DNA of 64,000 nucleotides from Colius striatus. Taxonomy: Eukaryota; Chordata; Aves; Coliiformes; Coliidae. The notes under the pieces were generated by a model. It worked only from the letters and a program-made list of their open reading frames with translations, had not been told where the DNA came from and did no database searches. This document shows, piece after piece, positions 1 through 11,600 of this stretch. Position 1 is the first letter of the stretch; the number at the start of each line of letters is the position of its first letter. The stretch is from NCBI RefSeq assembly GCF_028858725.1, contig NC_084759.1, positions 88,031,389 to 88,095,388 on the forward strand. The letters run 5' to 3'. The translations under genes were made by a program, and so were the position numbers.

Positions 1-3000
1 TCGATGGTCAAGGTAGCTGATGTGAATACAGCTCCTGTGCACATGCACAGAGATGGGTAGTGGAGGTGTGTGTCTGCATACTCAACACATGGCAGCAGGG
101 AGGGCTGAATGTGACCAGGGCCATTATTCTGTCCTATGTTAAGAGTTGTAAATCACAATATTCAGAAAGTGCAGGAGAAGTAACAAAGAGCACTGGAGAT
201 GGAAGCTGTCATCCTCCCCCCCCCCCCCCAGATAAGAAAACCTATCCTCTAGTGCAGAACAGTTTCATTCAATAGCCTCTTTAGTCCCTCCCTTCAAAGC
301 ACCTTTCGATTTTAAACACAAAGCTCAAGCTGTTTTGAAGTGCTTAACTACCCTAAGTGGAGCAAGCTGCAAATGGGACGGCCTTCCCTGCTTTCCTCAT
401 TTTTTAAGGGGTCATCTGAGCCCTTTCTCTCAACAACTGATGATCTTCTGTGACCTACAAATAAGTATTCTTAAAATGGATCAGTCTCTGAATAGATGTG
501 GTTTGCTTTAACGTGTGTGTTGCTGCAACAGGAAATCAACTTGCTACAGAACCAGACTCACTATTTACAGTAGCCACGGACCATGGGTAGAAACTTGTGA
601 CAAATCTTGACTAAGAAAAAAAAAACCCCAAACAGTTAGTGGGAGAAAGTTAGGGAAATGAAGAAACTGGAGGAAGCCAGAGGAAGCCAGATTGCTTTTA
701 AACTGAGGCAGGAGAAATGTGATCCATGACTTGTCATGACTGATGGGAATGAGAGCTAACTAGGATACTGATTAGGCCACTGGAGGACTCTGATTTAAGG
801 ACTCTTACAAAGAGGTGCTTTTTTTATCAAACCTCTTGCTAGGGCAGGTGAAGTGTAGATCAGACTATATTTTTCTGCATGCATTCTGCGTGTAAAAACT
901 TACAGTGAAGATAGAAAATATGCTTAAACCATGAAGAGAGGCTGAGACCCTCACTGAAAGAAAGAATCTCCCACAAACTGTGTAATCAGAACAGAGATTA
1001 AATTTTTAGGGTCTCCATTTAGTATATAGTCTTGCATCCTTTGGAGTGTGCACTCTGCATGTGGTTCTGTCACGGTCTGAACATGAAGGGCTGAGGCATC
1101 ATTGTCTGGGAGAAGCAGAAGTGACAAAAGCACTTCCAGTACACTGCTGAGCTGCCATGTGTACATTCCAAAATTACTCTTCTAAGTGGGGAGAGGACCC
1201 GCAATTTCAGTAATTGCTGCTTCGGTGTTCATGTCCACAGATGAAAAGAAAGTGAGCTCTCCTCCTGTTAGGTAAGAGAAGATGCTAGTATCAGTAGGGA
1301 CCAACTACTAATCCAAGATGAAGGGCATAGGGAGAAGTCTTCTTTGTTTTGTAAAAATAATGGGAATGGGTTGTGCTCATCACCCAAAAAGTCTTGCTTT
1401 AGTCTCTTTTTATTTTTCTGTGCAATCTGTATGTTGCAGATTTACAGAGTAGAAGATCATCTCCTTTGACCTAATATATATCACAGACCCTTCAGTTTCA
1501 CTAAGTGAACCCTGTTACTGAGCATAACATGTTCAATGGAGTGTGTCTTGTCTTTGACATAGCCTGTCTTGAAGAAAGTGCCCAGTCTTGGTCTGAAGAT
1601 ATCAAAAGATGGATCAGCCAAGGCTTTGTTTCAGAGAGGAGTCACTTCTGCAGTTTGACAACCATGCTGCTCATAGCTCCATTTAGGTGCTTCTCCACTA
1701 TACTGCAACAGAGGGCAGGTCATAGTTGATACATAATGTTTTTTGGTGTTTCACATAGTTGTTGTAATGCCCTGAGAGACAGATTTTCCTAGAGTAATAG
1801 AGATCCCATGCTTGAAGGAGACTTCTATAATACCCTCATGCTATGAATTGTAGAACATGCCAGCTGAGCATAGCAGGGAAAGAAGTATAAATTCATTACT
1901 GTGTAGCTAGAATGGTGAGGATAAATTCCTTCTATTTCCAGACACCTGTATGACATTCATAACTAGGAATACCATTAGTGGAGACAAACTGAGCTCTTTT
2001 GATCACTTTCTGCCTCGAAAAGGGTCAATCCTCTTTCCTTTTCACACTCCCTCCTACATGATCCTGACTCACCCTTGGGCTGACTTTCGTATTCACTGAG
2101 CTGATCCAGCTCATTAACTCATCACAAAACTCTGGTTTTTAATTCTCTGGATTTATTTTCTGCCAGTTCAGTGAGCTGGATCAACTCAGTGAGGGGTAAG
2201 GTGAGGGTCAAAAGTACCGCGAGGAGCCATGGGTGGGCAACGTGGGGGTGGAATTAAAGGCAGGGAAAGAAAGAAGCCAGGAAAAAGCATGCAAGGTGAA
2301 GGAACAAGACTGCTTCTTTCAATGGCAGAAAGCCTTAAGATCAGCTGATCTCACCTTGTCTGATGACATCTGTAGGAACGTAATTTTCTTAGAGTTCATG
2401 TAGAGTCAATGTAGAAAAGGGAGTTTCTTTAGAGGACAGCTAAAATGTAAATAAAGGGGAGAAATCTAATTTAGACACATAGGTTAGGCTGTGTAAATAT
2501 ACCTGTTTTTTACTGCAAAGACACCTGTGGATTAAAGATTGAAAACACGGTTAATGACTCAATGCCCAGAAAACCAAAATAATAGTCTCTAAATGCAGAT
2601 GCAGTCTTTGGAGAGCTCTAAAGGGCCTCGAGTACAATCAGAAGGACCGTGTAAGTCCAGGGAACACAGCATGAGCACCAGGTGAATTGGCTGTGTGAAG
2701 TCAGTTTTGAGCAAAGGTTGGTGAAGCTGATGTCACTTGGAATTTGCCTGAGGAGAAGATCAGGAACAATCCTCTATCAGACGTCTTGTCTTCAGCAGAG
2801 TTTCCCCTGCCATTCCCTGTGTGCTACCATCTGTCTCCCTAACTTTCTCTCTTACTCTTTTCTTTTCCACCATTATTTGTAAAACTACCACTGAAAATGA
2901 CCTACGTAAATAAATAAATTGAATTAATAAGTTATGAGAGAGAGAATGAATGTGTGAGTGTGTGTAGGTGGATGACACAGAGACCTAGGATGGTGGGAGC

Positions 3001-3157
3001 AGCAGGAGCTATCAGTTCATTTGCCGATTGTGCAAGATGCCGAATGCCTTCATCTTCTGACATTTTTGGAGATAATTTAAAGCATTTCCATACCTTGTCA
3101 GTAGAGGCTTCAAGGAAGGAAGAAGAGGGCAGCAACCTAAACCTATGATTTTCAGCC
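1..3157. other. Intergenic or intronic DNA with no supported gene
   Basis: No coding exon is supported here. The open frames are short (at most about 74 codons), overlap on both strands and show no recognisable domain. The only distinct features are a C homopolymer at 216-229 and ordinary AT-leaning unique-looking sequence. CpG dinucleotides are sparse, as expected for methylated vertebrate DNA outside promoters. Confidence 0.7.
216..229 (+). repeat. Poly-C homopolymer (14 C)
   Basis: An uninterrupted run of 14 C follows 'atcct' and ends at 'agataag'. Runs of this length are prone to slippage in replication and to sequencing length errors, so the exact count should be treated with caution. 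Confidence 0.95.
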
Positions 3158-3184
3158 TTTTTGTTTGTTTGTTTGTTTTAGTTT
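3158..3184 (+). repeat. Short (TTTG)n simple repeat
   Basis: About five imperfect copies of TTTG lie directly before the CR1 fragment that starts near 3188. The position next to the 5' truncation point of the CR1 could be chance or a feature of the insertion site. Confidence 0.8.
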
Positions 3185-3187
3185 GCA

Positions 3188-3349
3188 TAGGGAGCAGTGG
3201 AACAGGCTGCTCAGGGGGGTTGTGGAGTCTCCTTCCTTGGAGGTCTGGACATGTTCCTATGTGACCTGATCTAGGTGAACCTGCTTCTGCAGGGGAGTTG
3301 GACTAGATGATCTCTAAAGGTCCCTTCCAACCCCTACCATTCTACGATC
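3188..3349 (+). mobile_element. CR1 LINE, 5'-truncated 3' end
   Basis: The segment carries the diagnostic 3' part of chicken-repeat-1 retrotransposons: 'gtggaacaggctgctcagg', then 'gtggagtctcc', then 'ttggactagatgatctct', then 'ggtcccttccaaccc', and a terminal 'ccattctacgat' related to the CR1 ATTCTATGAT tail. Only about 160 bases remain, so it carries no open reading frame, which is normal for CR1 because most copies are severely 5'-truncated. It shares the 'gacctgatctaggtgaacc' block with the copy near 25.8 kb, so both probably belong to one subfamily. It identifies the host as a bird or other sauropsid. Confidence 0.95.
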
Positions 3350-5621
3350 CCTAAGGATTCCTCCCGTGTAATGAATCTTTTCATAATTACCTTTCAGACA
3401 GCCTTTTAAAACAATCAGCAGACCCTCAGGGGCCTGTGCAACTGAGTTGCTGGCTTTCAGATGATGCAACATAAGAGAAACTTCCCTCTTGCAAGAGCAA
3501 GGCTGGAATTTTATTTTCAGAGTTGATATTGGTTGTATCCTCTCAGGTACAATCTTTTCCCTGTGGAGACACTAGCCATTATGTTAATAAATAGCTGAGC
3601 CACTGGCCCTTTGCCACATCTTGCCCTGGAGATGAAATGTACCCATTGCATGGTGCTGTAGAGCCATACGTGCTGACAGCTTTGCACTTCAGGACGGGGC
3701 ATATACAGCTGGAATTCAACTGATTGCAGGAAGACATTTGTCTTATTAAATGGATAAATATAGGGGGGGAAAGTAGCTTAATTATCAGTGGCTTTTGCAG
3801 TAAGTAGTTAGTAATCCTGACACTGCAGCAGCCCTCTTTTTTTTTCCTGAAGTAGTTCAAACCTTCATATGATATTTCCAGTGTATAAGAATGTGTTATC
3901 ATACCTAGTAGATTGAGCAGCAGCTTTTTAAAGAATGCTTGGAGATGTGTGTTCATATCTGTACATTTTGTAAGTGTACAATTTCCTCTCGCCATTTCTA
4001 AGTATGTGGCTCTGAAGCACTCTTCGCAGGAGTCTGGGTATCCCTCACAAATGGCAATTAGTAGGGCTAAAGCTGAAGAAATTGTCTTGAATTTTCCTTC
4101 AAAACAAGTGTTGCTTGCTCCTGTTCGTTTCTGAAAGATGTTGCCCTGACATGAACCTACTCTTTACAGTTGTCCACTGGAGCTCTTGTGGGAGATCCAA
4201 ACCACGTGATGTGCAGCCAGCCCTTGGGTAGATTATACACTCCCCTGAAAAGCACTGGAAACAAAAGTAGGATTTTTCAGTTTTTTGCAGTATTCAGGGT
4301 AGCAGCAGAGGAGAGAATTGGATATAAAGGATGAGGTGTTATTGGTTGTGGGCTGTGCCTTTGAGCAGATGTGATGTCCTGAATTGATTTTCACTTTAAA
4401 CTTGGCAATTGTATACATGGGAATAGGGAATTATAATAATAAAGCCTGGAATTTGTAAGTACACTTAAAACTCTGGTCAAGTGCAAATCCCTCTGATGGT
4501 AAGGAAGGGGCACGGTCTTCCTATCAGTCACAGGTAGAACAGTCTCTACAGATTGCTCTGCAGTGATTGCTCTTAATCAACCCTTTATTCAGCTGCGAGA
4601 TGCTGTTAACATATAAAGTAGGCCAGGCTGTCGACTGACTGTTTCTGACAGCCAGTCCAGTGACTGAGTCTAGAGTTTGTTGCAGATGTGTAAGTCCAAG
4701 GTTACCTAAGTTAAAGCAAGGAAAAGAAGGAGAGAAGTAAAAGGAAAATTTGGGTAGTTGCACCAGAAACCTCATCATCTTGAATCTGGGAGCCTCCAGA
4801 ATGACTCCTGAATGTCCCTGCCAGGGCAGAGGACATTGCCCTCCATTCCTGCAGAAAACACAGCATCTCTGCTGCCCTGGATGTGCAACCACCCTTCTGT
4901 ATCTTTCCTTGCCTTGGACATTATCTATTTATCCTCACAGCACAATGTCCTGAAGCAAGGAAAGAGGAAGTGAGTCTCCATAGGCTGATACAGGCAGCAG
5001 TAAAAGCACTGCCCTGTTAGAGGTTATGCACGTTATCTTCAGTTTGGTCTCTTTTGCAGGTGTCTGAAAACAATAGAGATAATAAAAGTATTTACATGAT
5101 ACAGAACCCTCCATCCCCTTTTCAGAAAGAACTGAGCTATACAAGCACTTAGGGCCTTGCTGACAGTCAGTGGGCTGGATCTTGTAGATTATTTAGGTGG
5201 GAGAGCAAACACCATGCTTAGTGGGATTTATAGTAGGATTTCATTACTTAAGGTTCACACCAATCTAAGAGCAAGTGCCATCTACATAAAGACATTTATA
5301 AGCCTATCAAATGTGCATTTGTTATGTGTAAATGTCTAAATATTTATTTTTGTATGGCACTTAGCAGCTGTGAAAATGAGGCTTACCATCCAGCTCCAGC
5401 CCAGAAGCCTGTATAGTCATGTGAACACAGCCCTGCCTCTCAGCCGGGGTTACTAAGTCTGGCACTGCATGGAGGTAACTCAGACATGCTACTTCTCAAC
5501 CAGAACTGCACTTGTTTGCTTTTAAAAGTGCTACTTTATTCAACTAGAACAAAAGGAGTAGTGGAGTTAGCATCCCATCCTGTCATGCTCTCCACTCCTT
5601 CGGGTAAGGATTGTCTTCATG
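3350..5621. other. Noncoding stretch, nothing recognised
   Basis: A 138-codon minus-strand frame (3579-3995) is the longest in this stretch. It has no recognisable domain, and it is crossed by unrelated frames on both strands. No splice-bounded exon, RNA gene or repeat was recognised. Confidence 0.65.
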
Positions 5622-5685
5622 TGTTGGGAGCTGGACTAGATGGTCTCTAGAGGTCCCTTCAAACCCCTGCAGTTCTGTGATTCAT
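5622..5685 (+). mobile_element. CR1 LINE, short 3' terminal fragment
   Basis: About 64 bases match the last part of CR1: 'gctggactagatggtctct', then 'aggtcccttcaaacccctgc', then 'gttctgtgattc'. Compared with the copy at 3188 it has several substitutions, so it is probably older or from another subfamily. Nothing upstream of the terminal block is recognisable. Confidence 0.85.
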
Positions 5686-6159
5686 GTCACCATGTTGAAT
5701 ACAGCATAAAGGACAAACAACAGAGGTAACTGCTCTGCACTCTTTTCTAGGTACATCACTGTCAGCTTCCTTCTGTGTTTCTCAATTATTGACTCTAAAA
5801 AACTATTTAAAAAGCTTAAGGATCAAAGATAACATTTACTTGTCATTTACATACCTATTTGAAGTTAAATAATTCACACTGCCTCAGCCACCATGCCTGA
5901 TAATTAGGACAGCAATATGGAATGGTATATGCTTCTGCCTTTCACTTCGACTGTCTCCATCAGTGCTGCAATCCGGTACCCAGAGCACCGTCCTGAATAC
6001 AGATTTTCTTTTTCCTGCTCTGTTATTTCCTTTAAGGCATTATTTTTTCACTCTTGTGGACTGACAGACTTATTAACACTGGCTAAGATTCACTTAATAT
6101 GCCTAACATCAGCCAAACAAATATCCTATCCTGTCACTCTGTATTCTTTTCTCAGAAAT

Positions 6160-6215
6160 AATTGGTTTTAGCTGCAATTATTTGCATTATCTGCATAAAT
6201 ATTTAGCAAATGGCA
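6160..6215. promoter_or_regulatory. Possible regulatory block with POU octamer
   Basis: A perfect POU octamer ATTTGCAT lies at 6180-6187. It is followed closely by 'ctgcataaatatttagcaaa', which contains further octamer-like and A/T-rich homeodomain-type cores. Octamers do occur by chance in AT-rich DNA, and no conservation data are available here, so this is only a candidate. Confidence 0.2.
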
Positions 6216-8647
6216 ATAGTTTAGTAGTCAGGCAGTGCTGTAATCTGTTTCAAATTTTAACTCTATAAGCCAATTCCCCAGCTGCCTGGTTGGATTTTTG
6301 TTTTGATTTTCCTCCTGCCTATCATGAGACAATATCCTCAGGAGGCAGGAGCACAGCAGTACCTGGGGCTGGATGCTGCACTCCCAGTGCCTGCGGCTCT
6401 GGCAGAGTCCTGAAGGGAATCCAGGCACAGCAGGCCTGCAGAATCAATCCCAGATGCCAGACATGGAGATGAGTATCACATGGCAAGGCTTTCCATTTTC
6501 ATTTTTTGTTCTTTAAATGGCAGAAAGAAGCTCCATTCTCATCTTCTTAAGTGCTGTCACGCTCACTCATATGCACATATACACTGCTGTCTTTCTAGTT
6601 AATATCAAGGGATAGAACAACACAGTATGCAGAGAATTGTACCAAATTTTCAGGGCTATGGAGAAAATTTTTACAGATCCTGTAGCAAAACGATTGTTAC
6701 TTTTTGGGGGTGGGATTTAGCATCTTGCAAAAATATTTCTTCCTTCTCTGTCCATTTTTAAATCTCCTCTAGCATTAGGCAAAATATTTTGCTCATCAAT
6801 CCCCATGGGTATAGTCCTAGTTTCCTGCAGATTCTCTGCTGGGTGTCCTGTCTTGTCCCCAAAATCATCACAAACTCTTATTCTGGATGTGCTTACCTAT
6901 CTGTAGGAGCTCTCCAGGCTACCACAGCCTTCCTACAGGCAAGACTCGATGGGGCAGTTAGGAATTGGGCAGCAGCACGCACAGGCGCTTTAGAGTCATC
7001 TTTAATCTGAGGTTACAGGCCACTTTCAGGTGCTGGTGGACAGAGTGCAGGCAAGACTGTCAAAGGTGCCAGCTGAATGCAAAGCAGTCCCACGGATATC
7101 ACCTCTTGGTGATAAAAGCAGAGGAAAAAATGCCTTTACTCACTGCAAAGAACACGGCAAGGCATGCCCTCAATCCTGGATCTGAATGAAGAGAGGGAAA
7201 GACTGTCATCTCTAACACACTCCAGGGCTCCATGCTCTGCTTCTGATAGATATTCAAAAGCCTGTGAAGGGTAACTTCTTCTGGCTTCGAAGCTAATGCA
7301 GGATCATGTCTGGGACATCCTGAGTTTTATGCCCTTGATATTACATATTGAAGTATTTGACATCAGAGGATATCCTGCATGAAAGCAGCAGTCTCAGCCC
7401 TTAGGGACAGACCTTTCTCTGCCATTACACAAATGGCTAGGGAACATCTATGCACAAGTCTCTTAGGAGCACTCCTTGAACATTCACTGTCAGAGAGCAG
7501 CATTCACCTTCTGTGGCAAAAGCTGTTGCTGGCCTTCAGGAGAGCACATGAAAGTGCGTACTGGGCAAAAGAAATGAGCAATTGTAGTCCTCATAGCTTG
7601 CAGGCAGATACTTATTCCTGTAAAAAGAATAGTACATAGTCCTCATAGTCCAGGAAATCTGTCCTGGGAATATAAGAACAGGCAAAGCCTTGAGCTGTGA
7701 GCTGCCAGAGACAGGGAAATGTTGGGAATATGCTTGCTCTCTTTTTCTAAACGTTGCTAGGCATCCAGGTCTGGCCATTATTGAAGGGGCTGCTAACTCA
7801 GGATGTTCATTACTAGAAGTGGTTAATGCTTGAAAGAATCGGGTGATCAGGAAAACATTTTTTCATGCATTTTTGCATTAAGTCAATCTCCATTGGCTTC
7901 AGCTGAGATGCTAGGTCTTGGATCAGAATCAAGCCAATGGCTAGGAAGTGTTTTGTCAGCACAAGCAAGTATTTTCTGTTCCTTTTCCAAATTGTATGAT
8001 GCCACTGAATAGCCTGCATAACTTCTTTCCCCATTAAGAAGCAAGTATGAATCACATACTGTGGATTATGTGCTCTATCCTGGTCAAAGGGTGGCAGATG
8101 GAGATGAAAATTGTTTAAGCAACCAATTAGAAGGTGCTTGTCATATAACAAACAGAAGTGACTCATGCAAAGTCCCTTTCCCCTTCCATTCACACTATGA
8201 ATCACCTCACCTATGTTCAAGGAAAGGTCAATCTGGTTTCACAGTTCTTGGATGAGTTTTCAATTTAAAGTACTGCAGGACTGGGACATTATTTATCATT
8301 AAGTGTTGTACAAGCTGATACTCAGTTTCAGCATGCCACTGTTGTACCATTCCATTAGAACTCTGTCTCAAATATGCTGAGGGTGATAAACATACATCTT
8401 AACTAGCTCTCACTCACTGCTGACACAAAGTCTTCCAAGCTGTTTGATGTTCTCTCTTACTTTGCCTTGATACTTTTAACTGTTTGCCTTAGAAATGCAG
8501 AGTGGGGAGATGGAGGAAATGTCTTTTTTTCCAGAGGAAGAAGTTCAAGTTCATTCTCAGAGGGCCAAGGGTTTAGAATTAATAAAATGTTACTCTTCAT
8601 TAAATCATCTGCAAATCCATCCCTGTTAGGCTAAGAGGGACATTCAC

Positions 8648-8662
8648 TTTTTTTTTTTTTTT
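8648..8662 (+). repeat. Poly-T homopolymer (15 T)
   Basis: An uninterrupted run of 15 T lies in otherwise ordinary sequence. It could be the reversed poly-A tail of an old retrocopy, but no recognisable element body lies next to it. Confidence 0.9.
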
Positions 8663-11600
8663 GCTTTTCCCTCACATTTGGGCTGCAATGACCTCTACCC
8701 TGTATCATTCAGAAGTTAAAAGGAGACTAAGGGCAGCTCTGGAAAACTTCAACTTGTCAGAAGTGACGCAGTGTTGGTACCAGGAAGACTTCTTTCATCC
8801 CATCACCTGGCTTTTCCATGACTCACCTCCTGCTTCCAGCCCCATCTATTTCCAGATTGCATGCTCATTACCAGGGGCTGGAGGAGTATAGGAAGAAATT
8901 TGTCCTAGTATGGATTTTTCAAGGCACGTTTCTCTCATACCCATTTTGTCTTCATCTCTGTTAACTATCGTGAGAGAAAATCAGGCAGCTTGACATTTTT
9001 ATTGTGTTTTCCACACAACAGGTTGGGTTAACCTATGTGGATGTCTTGTGTGTAACTTACACAGCTATTTTATGTGTAAAATACCAAATCTTTTCTCCTA
9101 GCTTGGGTTTGAGTTTGAATTAGCAACCTCGATGTAAGAGCAAACCTCATTGCAAAATGAAGACATGCTTTTCCCCCATCTGAAGTAGTATGTCTTCCTG
9201 CTTCGATGTCATATAAGGGAAAATATACATATTTCTGCTCTTTTGTTTTCCTTTTTTCTGTTGTACACTCAAAAAGCAAGACGTCAGTGGAAGAGAGACG
9301 TCCTGGGAAACCTGGTGGCTGCCATTACCATACCTGTCAAATGAACAAGGAAGCAGTGAGCCTGTTAAAATAAAGTGTTTAGATTCCATAGATAGGATCG
9401 TGCTGGATATTTTAAAACAAAGCCCACCTATTTCTATCTGCATCTCAAGCAAGACCACACACATCCTGGAAAAATCAATTGAAAGGTTTCTGTGTTATGA
9501 AACAGGCTGGGTTGGTGTTTTTTTTAGAAAAAGTTTATTGAACTGAGCTTAAGGCCGTGCTTCTCTGTGACTGCCTAACTTGGATCTGTTAAAACTCCTT
9601 TACAAACTCAGAATTCAACAGCATTAGCAGCTTTGATTGCACTCAGTTGTTGCTAGAAATACTTGTGCCTAGCCTGACTTCATACATAACTGAAGCAACC
9701 AGAATGTTGCTCTCCCTATTGATTATTTAGCCTGAATACAAATTAATGAAGATGTAATCCTCTACCTTTATGTTGAAAAGAAAATAATTTGGTTATTTAG
9801 AGGGGCCAGAAAGTAAGTTGTAGTGAATTAAGTGGAAAGAGCACTTTTGCCTGCTGTACTGTTGGTTTGAGATTAAACAAAATCGATAATGTTACCAGAA
9901 AGGTTTTGAAGAAGCCCATCAAAATGTCTGCACACAGACTGGCCCTGCAGCATAGGAGCAGCAGAATGCATCACCACAAGGGAGATCTGACTAGGTATTT
10001 ATACCATGCTTATTGCCATGGTAACAGAAAGCCTTATGAAATGTAGACATTACATACAGAAGTGTCTGTGCTTTCCTGCCTCTCTCACACTCACTCTTTC
10101 CTTCCTCATAACACTAGGGCTCTTAAGGATGTTTTTATAGTGGCCCAGTGTCAATGACTTGCACTGATTTCCAAAGCCTGAGATTCCTGAATGAGACTGG
10201 TCCAGTGCTCCCTGGTCTGCACCCTTCAGCACTGGATCCTCCAGTCCTACACCCATCCACCTGCCACAGATGCTTCTGAGTGCCCCAAGTCTGCCTGGTG
10301 ATTTCAGACTATGGTAGCAAGTCCCCCAGCAATATCGGAAGGACAAGCTATGGAGAAGGATCACCAAGATTTAAGTCATAGCACGTCTCCTGCCTCTCCA
10401 GAGATGTGGGGCACAGCAGCCATGGTGCAGGATGCACCAACCCTCAGCATGGCTGATGGGCTGTCTGCCAGATATACTGAGCAGTTTGGAAGAGATGGGT
10501 ACAAGAATCATGTCCTTATTCTTCTAATGGAAGGAAACATAGGTGCAACACTGTGCTGCTCTCTGGGCCTTACAATGGTTTAGAGAGTGGATATGCCCAC
10601 CCTACACAGCTGAGCATAGTTTCCAAACTCTGGACCAGCACACACCATGGATCTCCCACTTTCTCAGAGAAAACATTTTCTATGTAAGCAGTCACATAGC
10701 AGAATCCTTCAAGATGGTAACTCTTCTTTCTGTGGTCACATGTGGCACTGTGTAAATTTTTGGTAAGTATTTATCATGCTTTTGCACCTCTGTACCTCAC
10801 CAGCATGTTGTGAGGCTTTTTTTTCATTAATATCTCTAAAGTGCCTGGGAGCTTATTGAATGAAGCTGATACTGATAAAATATCCTAGCTGACTTTAAAA
10901 AGAAATGAATCTATTTCTGCTTCTGCCTATAAACAAGATCCACCCTAGGAGCTGGGTAATTGTTAAACTTCGTCTCTCTTAACCCCTGCCTATATGATTT
11001 GCAAAGATGGGTTTAACACAATCCTTCAAGTTAATATGCCAATAAAACCTCATTTTCTGAAGGAAAAGGCTGACTACAGATCTTTAGAAGCAAATATTTG
11101 GAAACATTCTGCTTAATTTTATGGTAGCCCATTGTAGTAGCCAGGAAAAATGCAAGACCAGGTTTTGGGCATTTTGAAGCAGCTGGTCAGAAGTGGTGTG
11201 GATGGAAAGTGAGTGTTACCTCTTGCTTCCTGCAGACTTCTCCATGCTATAAAATATTGTTGTGATGAGTTTCAGAGAAATAGTCCTCACTCTCCTTGAC
11301 CTAATGGAGAGTTCATGAATGGCAGGCAAATTAAGAATCCAGGAGATTCTGGAGTGGGGAATTGAGGTGTCTAAAGCCAAAGCTAAAGTGTGTTGCAATT
11401 ACAGTATATTGTTGTTTTTCTGAATCTGTTAGTCCATTGGTTTAAAAATGGTTGCATTGTTAACACGGTACTTCTTTTGCTGTAGCTACACACTTAAGTG
11501 GGCATGATACAGCACCAGAAATTGCTACCTAGAGATCAGGTATTTTGTACACAGTATGATTTCTAATTGCTTGAATAATACTGCACAATGGAATAATTTC

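Noticed and set aside
3579..3995. 138-codon minus-strand frame
   Set aside because: No recognisable domain, no splice context and no support beyond length. A few frames of this size are expected by chance in 43 kb read six ways.
7813..8220. 135-codon minus-strand frame, and a similar one at 11996-12403
   Set aside because: Low-complexity-free but featureless translations, overlapped by unrelated frames; no homology recognised and no exon boundaries.
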